In this document: positions 1 to 4,720 of the stretch, in pieces
How positions within the stretch are numbered: the stretch's first letter is position 1
Layout: each line of letters begins with the position of its first letter
Assembly (NCBI GenBank): GCA_900766125.1
Contig: CAAFUD010000158.1
Coordinates: 1-5,293, forward strand
Reading direction: 5' to 3'
From: an uncultured Veillonella sp.
GTDB taxonomy: Bacteria; Bacillota; Negativicutes; Veillonellales; Veillonellaceae
Length of the DNA: 5,293 nt
Position numbers and translations under genes: made by a program
The notes under the pieces: model-generated
Told to the model about the DNA's origin: nothing
Seen by the model: the letters and a program-made list of their open reading frames with translations, nothing else
Database searches by the model: none

Positions 1-1913
1 GCTACGATTGTACCAGAAGCTTTGTCCATCGCCATTACAACGATAACCATACCTTCTTGAGCCAATTGTTGACGGTCGCGGATAACGATGTTACCTACGT
101 CACCAACGCCAAGACCATCTACGAAGATAGCACCAGCTTGTACACGACCGGCTTTACGGCCACCATCTTTATCGAACTCAAAGATTTGACCATTATCGCC
201 GATAAGGACTTTCTTAGGATCTACGCCCATAGCAACACCGAGTTCACCATGACGGCGCAACATGCGGTACTCACCATGAACTGGGATGAAGTATTCTGGA
301 CGAACAAGGTTAAGCATTGTTTTAAGCTCTTCTTGGCTCGCATGACCAGATACGTGGATACCACGATCTTTACCGTATACTACGTGGCAACCTAGGCGAA
401 GCAAGTTATCAATGGTTCTACCTACAGCACCTTCGTTACCAGGAATTGGTGTAGCAGAGATGATAACAGTATCATTCGGTGCCAATTCTACAGTACGGTG
501 ATTGCTAGTAGCCATACGGGACAAGCCTGCCATCGGTTCCCCTTGAGAACCTGTTGTTAAGATCATGATTTGATCATCAGTGTAGTTGTGCATTACATCT
601 ACGTCGATAATTGTATTTGGTGGAATGTTCAAGTAACCGCGTTCTTGAGCGATTTCTGTAACATTTACCATGCTGCGACCCATAACAACAACCTTACGGT
701 TATACATAACTGCCGCATCAATAGCTTGTTGAATACGAGATACGTTAGATGCGAATGTAGCCAATACAACGCGACCTTTCGCTTCGCCTACAGCTTGTTT
801 AATAGCAGGACCTACGGAGCTTTCAGAGCCTGTAGTACCTGGTTTTTCTACATTTGTAGAGTCAGACATCAACGCTAATACGCCTTTATTGCCGAGCTCA
901 GCAAATTTGTGCATATCCATCAAACGACCATCAACTGGAGTTTGGTCGATTTTAAAGTCCCCTGTATGAAGTACAGTACCGATTGGTGTATCAAAGTACA
1001 CAGCGCAGGAGTCAGGAATGGAGTGGTTTGTTTGGATAAAGCCAACCTTAACTTGACCAATTTGCACTTCATCGCCTGCAGCAATAGTACGAAGACATTT
1101 TGGAGATACTTTATGCTCTTTGAATTTGCCTTCAATCAAACCACAAACGAGGTTTGTTGCATATACTGGGCAATTGATTTCCTTCATAAGGTACGCCAAG
1201 GAACCGATATGGTCCTCGTGACCATGAGTGATAACGACTGCTTTTACGCGATCCTTATTCTCGATGATATAGCTCATGTCAGGAATAACGATATCTACGC
1301 CAAGCATATCTTCGCTAGGGAACGCAAGGCCCGCATCAAGAACGATGATTTCATCTTCATATTGGAAGATGGTCATATTTTTACCGATTTCGCCAAGGCC
1401 ACCTAACGGGATGATTTGGAATTTCCCCTTGTTAGCGCCATTTGGTGTACGACCTACTAATTCCACAGGAGCCTCTTGATTGTTGCGGTTTGTGGAACGA
1501 TTATTTGGACGGTTGTTGTTACGGTTTTGACCATTGCGACCATTATTAGTTCTCGTATTGCGTGTATTTTCACTACGTTCACCACGTGGTGCACGAGTTT
1601 GGCGAGGTTTACGTTCTGTACGTTCTTGACCTTCACCTTGCTCAGCATTGCGACGTGTATTTGTACGGCGAGTCGTGTTAGTACGACCACCATTTGCATT
1701 TGTACGAGTATTTGTACGGCGTTGGCGTGTTGTGCCTTCACCTTCACCAGTCGCGTGTTGACGAGTACGACCTTCGCCAGCAGGACGACGTGTATTAGTA
1801 CGGCGGCGAGTTTGTTTATGTTCGCCTTCAGCCGCAGCTGTACGAGTAGCAGTTTTTGCTACTGTTGGTTCTGCTTTCACTTGTGCAGTAACCTGATTAT
1901 CTGTTGTATTCAC
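1..1913 (-). CDS. rnj: Ribonuclease J with long Arg/Asn-rich N-terminal extension (3' end outside window)
   Basis: RNase J is a metallo-beta-lactamase/beta-CASP endo- and 5'-3' exoribonuclease central to mRNA decay and rRNA maturation in Firmicutes. About 637 residues are visible and the frame runs off the left edge. The catalytic core begins near residue 163 (GKFQIIPLGGLGEIGKNM). The zinc motif HGHEDHIG lies at 230-237, followed by HTGDFKID, MSDSTNVEKPG, TGSQGEP, HVSGHAS and PVHGEYRML, all typical of the family. Residues 1 to about 148 are low complexity, dominated by Arg, Asn, Thr, Gly and Gln with repeated RRTNTRR; ordinary RNase J is about 555 residues and lacks this. The GTG start at 1913 is chosen because AGGAGG lies 4 nt upstream, the same short spacing as the glycosylase gene in this window. 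In-frame ATGs at 1937 and 1952 are alternatives with weaker ribosome binding sites. The extension's function is not known from the sequence; RNA binding or condensation is my guess. Confidence 0.95.
   Translation of the reverse strand, partial: MNTTDNQVTAQVKAEPTVAKTATRTAAAEGEHKQTRRRTNTRRPAGEGRTRQHATGEGEGTTRQRRTNTRTNANGGRTNTTRRTNTRRNAEQGEGQERTERKPRQTRAPRGERSENTRNTRTNNGRNGQNRNNNRPNNRSTNRNNQEAPVELVGRTPNGANKGKFQIIPLGGLGEIGKNMTIFQYEDEIIVLDAGLAFPSEDMLGVDIVIPDMSYIIENKDRVKAVVITHGHEDHIGSLAYLMKEINCPVYATNLVCGLIEGKFKEHKVSPKCLRTIAAGDEVQIGQVKVGFIQTNHSIPDSCAVYFDTPIGTVLHTGDFKIDQTPVDGRLMDMHKFAELGNKGVLALMSDSTNVEKPGTTGSESSVGPAIKQAVGEAKGRVVLATFASNVSRIQQAIDAAVMYNRKVVVMGRSMVNVTEIAQERGYLNIPPNTIIDVDVMHNYTDDQIMILTTGSQGEPMAGLSRMATSNHRTVELAPNDTVIISATPIPGNEGAVGRTIDNLLRLGCHVVYGKDRGIHVSGHASQEELKTMLNLVRPEYFIPVHGEYRMLRRHGELGVAMGVDPKKVLIGDNGQIFEFDKDGGRKAGRVQAGAIFVDGLGVGDVGNIVIRDRQQLAQEGMVIVVMAMDKASGTIV
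1651..1805 (-). repeat. Three dispersed 20-bp repeats inside the RNase J extension
   Basis: Near-identical 20-mers occur at 1651-1670, 1702-1721 and 1786-1805 (plus-strand form CGACGTGTATTTGTACGGCG, with a few substitutions). Each encodes RRTNTRR or a close variant. They suggest that the low-complexity extension grew by internal duplication and may vary in length between strains. Confidence 0.7.
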
Positions 1914-1917
1914 AGTT

Positions 1918-1923
1918 CCTCCT
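1918..1923 (-). promoter_or_regulatory. Ribosome binding site deciding the RNase J start
   Basis: AGGAGG on the minus strand sits 4 nt before the GTG at 1913. It falls inside the frame if either upstream ATG (1937 or 1952) is used, where it would encode Leu-Gly-Gly. The ATG at 1937 has no Shine-Dalgarno. The ATG at 1952 has only AGGTGA, about 11 nt away. GTG is therefore preferred, although the 4-nt spacing is short. Confidence 0.6.
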
Positions 1924-2002
1924 AAAATTTTGTTCATTATTTTATTTAACATAGTTTCTTTTCTCACCTATCACTTGAATTGATCTATGCTATGGAGGCC
2001 AC

Positions 2003-2034
2003 ACAAAGAAAAAGGCGCTAAAATACTAGCGTCT
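2003..2034 (-). terminator. Weak intrinsic terminator upstream of the RNase J gene
   Basis: Read on the minus strand, CGCTA (2031-2027) pairs with TAGCG (2020-2016) around a 6-nt loop. Two further pairs lie outside one mismatch. The stem is followed by TTTTTCTTT. It would end the transcript of the 2077-2253 region before the RNase J gene. The stem is short, so efficiency is uncertain. Confidence 0.5.
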
Positions 2035-2044
2035 CGTCAAATGG

Positions 2045-2058
2045 GCGCAAAAATGCGC
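2045..2058. other. Perfect 5-bp GC-rich hairpin
   Basis: GCGCA and TGCGC face each other across a 4-nt loop. On the minus strand it precedes the terminator at 2003-2034. The adjoining TAGCG (2060-2056) could also pair with the terminator's left arm CGCTA (2031-2027), giving a competing, antiterminator-like fold. No regulator or ligand is suggested by the sequence. Confidence 0.4.
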
Positions 2059-2076
2059 TATCAATTTTTGCCGTTC

Positions 2077-2253
2077 CTAGTGTTGTTGTGACCATTTGCC
2101 ATAGCAAATGAGTATATTGCCGTCATTAGACATGTCAGCCGCGACGGGTACGTTCTCTTCGTTCCAATCTAATGGGTTTTGCAATATAATCCGATCGATT
2201 TTGATGAAAGCCTCGCTTTCATACGTTACTGTTATTGTAACATAAAAATAGCG
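2077..2253 (-). other. Short open frame of unknown nature (58 codons, no clear start)
   Basis: This frame is open from a TAA inside the upstream terminator to a TAG at 2079-2077. It reads in a protein-like way: YESEAFIKIDRIILQ, then NPLDWNEENVPVAADMSNDG, then NILICYGKWSQQH. It has no ATG or GTG near its beginning and no Shine-Dalgarno. TTG at 2184 and ATG at 2133 are the only in-frame conventional starts. An ATG at 2243-2241 is out of register by 2 nt, so a small indel in a former gene starting MTITVTYESEAF would explain it. A possible -10 TACAAT (2239-2234), with a poorly spaced TTGTTA 15 nt upstream, lies at the head, and the terminator at 2003-2034 closes the unit. The region also contains perfect hairpins at 2206-2220 (6-bp arms) and 2093-2110 (7-bp arms), so a structured RNA is an alternative. 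I recognise no family. It could be a decayed gene, a small protein gene or an RNA. Confidence 0.35.
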
Positions 2254-2285
2254 TTAACAAAAGAGGGGAACCCCTATGTTAACGC
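2243..2285 (-). terminator. Intrinsic terminator of the DUF805 gene
   Basis: The outer arms GCGTTAACA (2251-2259) and TGTTAACGC (2277-2285) are perfect 9-bp complements. An inner AGGGG/CCCCT pair adds to the stem across a small asymmetric bulge. On the minus strand the stem is followed by TATTTTTAT. It begins about 19 nt after the stop codon at 2304. On the plus strand no T-run follows, so it is directional. Confidence 0.85.
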
Positions 2286-2303
2286 CATTAAGCATATCCA
2301 ACC

Positions 2304-3383
2304 CTATTTATCATCGTCTGGCATAGTTTTATAGAAGCCTTCGATACGCCAACTACCATTCTCTTCAATGACAGAAATATAGCGCTTCATCGGCGTAGAC
2401 TCCACAAGACCGACGCCTGTTGTTGTCGTTTGTAGGTTCGTCTCAAAAACAATACGTTTCAAGTCTCCTGTGCGACTCACCCGTGCAGCAGCTAAAGACG
2501 CTACATCTACCTTTGGCGCTTGTTTCATAGATGCTAGCCATTTTTGTTTTTCTGTCGGATTTGTACTAGCTTGGCTAATGATATAGGTGAAAGCCTTATC
2601 ATAATCCTTGTTATTTACGGCATCAAAATAATTTTGCACAGAAGCTCGCGCTGCTTCCGCACTGCCTTCACCAACGATAGAGTTTGTAAGCCATCCGTCA
2701 GGGAATACCTCATTAGCTGGGCCCATCGCACGTAAAGATGCGCCAAACACACAGATTACTATAACAAGTAATCCCACTAGAACACGTGTAGTTAAAGCAC
2801 TACTCGTAGGAGATACTTTCATAATAGATGCCAAGCGCTTATCTATGATGATATGTTGCAATGCGCTGCCATATTGATTATCCTGTGGCTGTCCTTTTAC
2901 ACATAACAAACCTAATAAGATCAGTGGCCCTACAAAGGGAATAAGAAACAGCAACAATGTAGCACTGCTTTTACCCGTATCATGGAGGCGTCGTACAGAT
3001 AACGCAGCCAAAGGCATCAAGGAAACTAAACTGAGTATGGCAACGATAAGACCTGCTAATCCGATTAGATATGGACCCGTATGGAATATGGCTGTTAAGC
3101 CATAAAATACTGCTAGCAAGCCGACAATAGCAATATGCCACAACAATAGAAACTGGAAAAACTCTCTACGAGAGGCACGTCCATCCGTATCCATAAACTT
3201 TTTTCCCATTACATAGAGGAATGTATCCTTATAACTCATTTGGTAATGGGCGAAAGGATAGATTACATCGCCTTCTGGCGCGATACGCTCCACCTCTGTT
3301 GCCACTGTATACTGCCCACAGGTAGGGCAAAACATAGCCGCCTCATCACAATAATGACGGCAAGCATCACAATAACGTTTCAT
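2304..3383 (-). CDS. Zinc-ribbon DUF805 membrane protein with NTF2-like C-terminal domain
   Basis: This is a 359-residue membrane protein of unknown function. Residues 1-25 form a zinc ribbon (C5xxC8, C19PTC22). Residues about 50-172 are a DUF805 domain, with the typical GRASRREFFQF entry, RRLHDTGKS at 131-139, and a close at QPQDNQYG. Hydrophobic segments lie near 76-99, 104-128, 140-162 and 199-216. After the fourth, SAEAARASVQNYFDAVNNKD (241-260) through SVIEENGSWRIEGFY (337-351) resembles small NTF2-like or DUF4878-type domains, probably on the outer face of the membrane. The ATG start is preceded by GGAGAG at good spacing. The gene lies 80 nt downstream of the glycosylase gene with no strong terminator between them, so co-transcription is possible; it ends at a clear terminator. 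Many DUF805 proteins are only 110-150 residues, so this one is a multidomain version. Its role is unknown; sensing or envelope stress is a guess. Confidence 0.85.
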   Translation of the reverse strand: MKRYCDACRHYCDEAAMFCPTCGQYTVATEVERIAPEGDVIYPFAHYQMSYKDTFLYVMGKKFMDTDGRASRREFFQFLLLWHIAIVGLLAVFYGLTAIFHTGPYLIGLAGLIVAILSLVSLMPLAALSVRRLHDTGKSSATLLLFLIPFVGPLILLGLLCVKGQPQDNQYGSALQHIIIDKRLASIMKVSPTSSALTTRVLVGLLVIVICVFGASLRAMGPANEVFPDGWLTNSIVGEGSAEAARASVQNYFDAVNNKDYDKAFTYIISQASTNPTEKQKWLASMKQAPKVDVASLAAARVSRTGDLKRIVFETNLQTTTTGVGLVESTPMKRYISVIEENGSWRIEGFYKTMPDDDK

Positions 3384-3401
3384 AAACTTCTCTCCAAAAC
3401 T

Positions 3402-3476
3402 CTCAATCTTTTATTATTTTAATTATCTCAATTACTTATTATTTTAATAATCTCAATCACCTATTATTTTAAATAG
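3402..3476. repeat. Three tandem 25-bp AT-rich repeats
   Basis: Units run at 3402-3426, 3427-3451 and 3452-3476. Each starts CTCAAT and carries TTATTATTTTAA or a close variant. The second unit contains the palindromic ATTATT-TT-AATAAT. The third unit overlaps the last codons and stop of the glycosylase gene (stop at 3466-3464). The array fills most of the spacer before the DUF805 gene. Confidence 0.8.
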
Positions 3477-4255
3477 GTAGCTACTGCCTCAGTAAATCCT
3501 TGTCGATAGAGATTAGCTCCACCATTTGCAGGATGACGTAAACCGATGGCAGATAGACCAAATTTGCCCATCGTATCAGCAGACTTTTGTCCTACGGCGA
3601 GCATAAGAGGTTCTACACCACCTAGTTCAAAATGTAAATCTAACAAGCGTTTTGTATACTCCCAACCTACTTGTTGTTCTCTATCCGTAGGTGTACGGTT
3701 AGTCAATGGGTTGCCATCCTTATGCGGATGGAACGGGAATATATTCCACAGCAACGTGTCATACGGATCGATGCCCTTTTCAACAATGGCACTCCATACT
3801 ACAGTGTCAGTAGGTTCATTAAAGCCATCCTTTTGCTGTGTTCCTTTTAACAAAGAGCTAGTAGGTGAACTAGTACGTTCCAACTGAATAGTCGTGATAT
3901 CCTTCGCTCGAATGGTTTTATGCTTATCTAATAACATTCTTTCACAAGTAATAGCAATACCTGTAAAGCGGCCCCCTTGATAACCTACAGCCTCAGCCAC
4001 CACAAAAACCTTAGCTCGACCTAAGCGCGGCAATAAATAAGCGACCAAATTATCTTGGCGCACCTGTGCCGCATCAAAGCCCTCTGCGACAATCTCTAAT
4101 TCAGGATTAACCTCGCCCCAAGGATTATGGACAAAACTACCTTGATACTGAGCAAGCCAATCTACAAAGCTACGTACCTTCTCTACTCTCTCTGCATCAA
4201 AGGACGCTATATATTCATCAAAAGACAAACTCTTCTCTAACTCAAATAAAGACAT
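3464..4255 (-). CDS. Uracil-DNA glycosylase superfamily protein
   Basis: This 263-residue protein looks like a member of the uracil-DNA glycosylase superfamily, which removes uracil or related damaged bases from DNA in base-excision repair. Motif-like stretches in order are AEAVGYQGGRFTGIAIT (87-103, the usual EAPG-type water-activating or uracil-pocket motif), WNIFPFHP (170-177), AVGQKSADTM (220-229) and LRHPANGGANLYRQGF (239-254, the HP leucine-loop region). The usual proline of the first motif is replaced by Val (EAVG). The length fits a complete protein. The ATG start has GGAGG 4 nt upstream. The stop codon lies inside the third copy of the tandem repeat, and the DUF805 gene follows 80 nt on. 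The assignment to the superfamily is from motifs; substrate and subfamily are not established, and activity is inferred. Confidence 0.75.
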   Translation of the reverse strand: MSLFELEKSLSFDEYIASFDAERVEKVRSFVDWLAQYQGSFVHNPWGEVNPELEIVAEGFDAAQVRQDNLVAYLLPRLGRAKVFVVAEAVGYQGGRFTGIAITCERMLLDKHKTIRAKDITTIQLERTSSPTSSLLKGTQQKDGFNEPTDTVVWSAIVEKGIDPYDTLLWNIFPFHPHKDGNPLTNRTPTDREQQVGWEYTKRLLDLHFELGGVEPLMLAVGQKSADTMGKFGLSAIGLRHPANGGANLYRQGFTEAVATYLK

Positions 4256-4352
4256 GCAGCCTCCAATTTAAATTTCATATGTTATTACCGATATATATCT
4301 ACTATACATGATAATTACACGAATTGCATAAGAAATATATAGTTATATGTAC

Positions 4353-4358
4353 TACAAT
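4353..4358 (+). promoter_or_regulatory. Possible -10 box for the toxin mRNA
   Basis: TACAAT matches a -10 element and would start a transcript near 4365, just before the leader hairpin. There is no good -35 hexamer at the normal distance (TTGCAT at 4324-4329 is too far), so this is tentative. The rest of 4256-4352 is AT-rich and presumably also carries the divergent promoter of the glycosylase gene, which I could not place reliably. Confidence 0.35.
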
Positions 4359-4366
4359 CAAGATGT

Positions 4367-4406
4367 CACCACTCCGTTCTGGGGAAACAGGTACAGAAAG
4401 GAGGTG
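4367..4406 (+). promoter_or_regulatory. Leader hairpin that would bury the toxin Shine-Dalgarno
   Basis: In the plus-strand RNA, CACC (4367-4370) pairs with GGTG (4403-4406) and TCC (4373-4375) with GGA (4400-4402), leaving a 2-nt bulge. TTCTG (4377-4381) pairs with CAGAA (4394-4398) after one mismatch, with a 12-nt loop. The 12 base pairs enclose the perfect Shine-Dalgarno AAGGAGGTG at 4398-4406. A structure sequestering the ribosome binding site is a known feature of the pAD1 par toxin mRNA. The fold here is read by eye and not energy-computed. Confidence 0.6.
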
Positions 4407-4411
4407 CATCA

Positions 4412-4507
4412 GTGGATAAAGTATTTACAATCTTTCTAATACCAATTCTGACAAGTGTGATTAGCTATCTCATTTGTAAATGGCTCGATTGGTATTTTAA
4501 ATGGTGA
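4412..4507 (+). CDS. Small hydrophobic peptide, Fst-like type I toxin candidate
   Basis: This is a 31-residue peptide beginning MDKVFTIFLIPILTSVIS and ending ICKWLDWYFKW. A single membrane-spanning stretch covers about residues 4-22, followed by a Lys/Trp/Asp tail. The I-x-PI-[LIV] core and a WLD motif near the C-terminus recall Fst-family type I toxins, small peptides that damage the membrane when their antisense RNA is lost. The GTG start (4412) follows AAGGAGGTG with 7 nt between GGAGG and the start, close to ideal. The gene is followed 33 nt later by a 16-bp bidirectional terminator. It is the only plus-strand gene in the window. A convergent promoter on the other strand and two direct repeats shared with the antisense region match a par-type antitoxin layout. 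Toxicity is inferred; a small membrane protein of other function is the alternative. Confidence 0.75.
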   Translation: MDKVFTIFLIPILTSVISYLICKWLDWYFKW

Positions 4508-4614
4508 TGAGCCTCGTCTTATCAACGCCATTAGATAAATAAAGAAACCACCTAGGTATTTCGCAGTCCCTAGGTGGTTTCTTTTGTGCACTCAGTGGAG
4601 CACTTACAATCTTT
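4425..4614. repeat. Direct repeat pair 2, toxin early codons versus antisense RNA
   Basis: TTACAATCTTT (4425-4435) lies in codons 5-8 of the peptide gene and is repeated exactly at 4604-4614. Together with pair 1 it keeps the same order, with 8 nt between the repeats in the gene and 4 nt in the second copy. The coordinates span both copies. Confidence 0.75.
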
Positions 4615-4618
4615 AGCT
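4535..4618 (-). ncRNA. Candidate antisense antitoxin RNA (RNA II-like), about 80 nt
   Basis: A minus-strand transcript starting about 7 nt after the -10 box at 4630-4625 would run from near 4618 through the second copies of both direct repeats and end at the shared terminator. It would carry no gene of its own. It could pair with the toxin mRNA at the terminator stem-loop and at the start-codon and early-codon repeats, and so block translation. This copies the RNA I/RNA II logic of pAD1 par. Ends are estimated from promoter and terminator only. Confidence 0.65.
4541..4585. terminator. Strong bidirectional terminator shared by toxin mRNA and antisense RNA
   Basis: AAAGAAACCACCTAGG (4541-4556) and CCTAGGTGGTTTCTTT (4569-4584) are perfect 16-bp complements around a 12-nt loop. 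The plus strand ends in TTTCTTTT and the minus strand continues TTTATTTATC, so it can stop transcripts from both sides. The plus-strand loop contains UUCG, which fits the YUNR U-turn pattern that speeds antisense pairing in some systems. Confidence 0.92.
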
Positions 4619-4624
4619 ACTTAT

Positions 4625-4652
4625 AGTATACATTATTTTAGGATTTTGTCCA
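4625..4652 (-). promoter_or_regulatory. Promoter of the candidate antitoxin RNA
   Basis: On the minus strand, TGGACA (4652-4647) and TATACT (4630-4625) are separated by 16 nt. Each differs from the sigma-70 type consensus by one base. It sits directly downstream of the ABC gene's terminator and points at the peptide gene, with no minus-strand gene of its own to serve. Confidence 0.7.
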
Positions 4653-4657
4653 TTATA

Positions 4658-4695
4658 AAACACCCAAGCAGAAAAGTTCTTGGGTGTTTCTTTTG
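4658..4695. terminator. Terminator of the ABC-transporter gene, probably bidirectional
   Basis: AAACACCCAAG (4658-4668) and CTTGGGTGTTT (4679-4689) form an 11-bp perfect stem with a 10-nt loop. The minus strand continues TTTTATAAT after the stem, placing it about 30 nt after the ABC stop codon. The plus strand continues in T-rich sequence (TTTCTTTT overall), so it also insulates from the left. Confidence 0.85.
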
Positions 4696-4720
4696 AGATG
4701 TATATAACTGATATATAAAA

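Larger units (their letters stand above)
4404..4599. repeat. Direct repeat pair 1, toxin start codon versus antisense RNA
   Basis: GTGCATCAGTGGA (4404-4416) spans the end of the Shine-Dalgarno and the GTG start of the peptide gene. It recurs as GTGCACTCAGTGGA (4586-4599), with one inserted C, beyond the terminator. Because the second copy is transcribed in the opposite direction, the antisense RNA would pair with the toxin start site in trans. The coordinates span both copies. This corresponds to the DRa/DRb repeats of pAD1 par. Confidence 0.75.

Noticed and set aside
1457..1747. Minus-strand 96-codon frame inside the RNase J extension
   Set aside because: It is an out-of-frame reading of the repetitive Arg/Asn-rich coding sequence, with Val/Gln-rich low-complexity output.
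57..1925. Plus-strand open frames opposite the RNase J gene (57-395, 570-878, 909-1406, 1276-1479, 1476-1925)
   Set aside because: They are antisense shadows of a well-supported gene, with no ribosome binding sites and no recognisable protein features; the Thr/Cys-rich composition mirrors the Arg/Asn codons opposite.
3402..3476. CRISPR array
   Set aside because: The 25-bp units are directly adjacent with no unique spacers, and there are only three.
3546..3887. Plus-strand 113-codon frame opposite the glycosylase gene
   Set aside because: Antisense shadow; no ribosome binding site and no family resemblance.
4461..4619. Third shared word TTAGCTA (4461-4467 and 4613-4619) as another toxin-antitoxin repeat
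   Set aside because: Only 7 nt long and not at matching spacing to the other two repeats; chance is likely.
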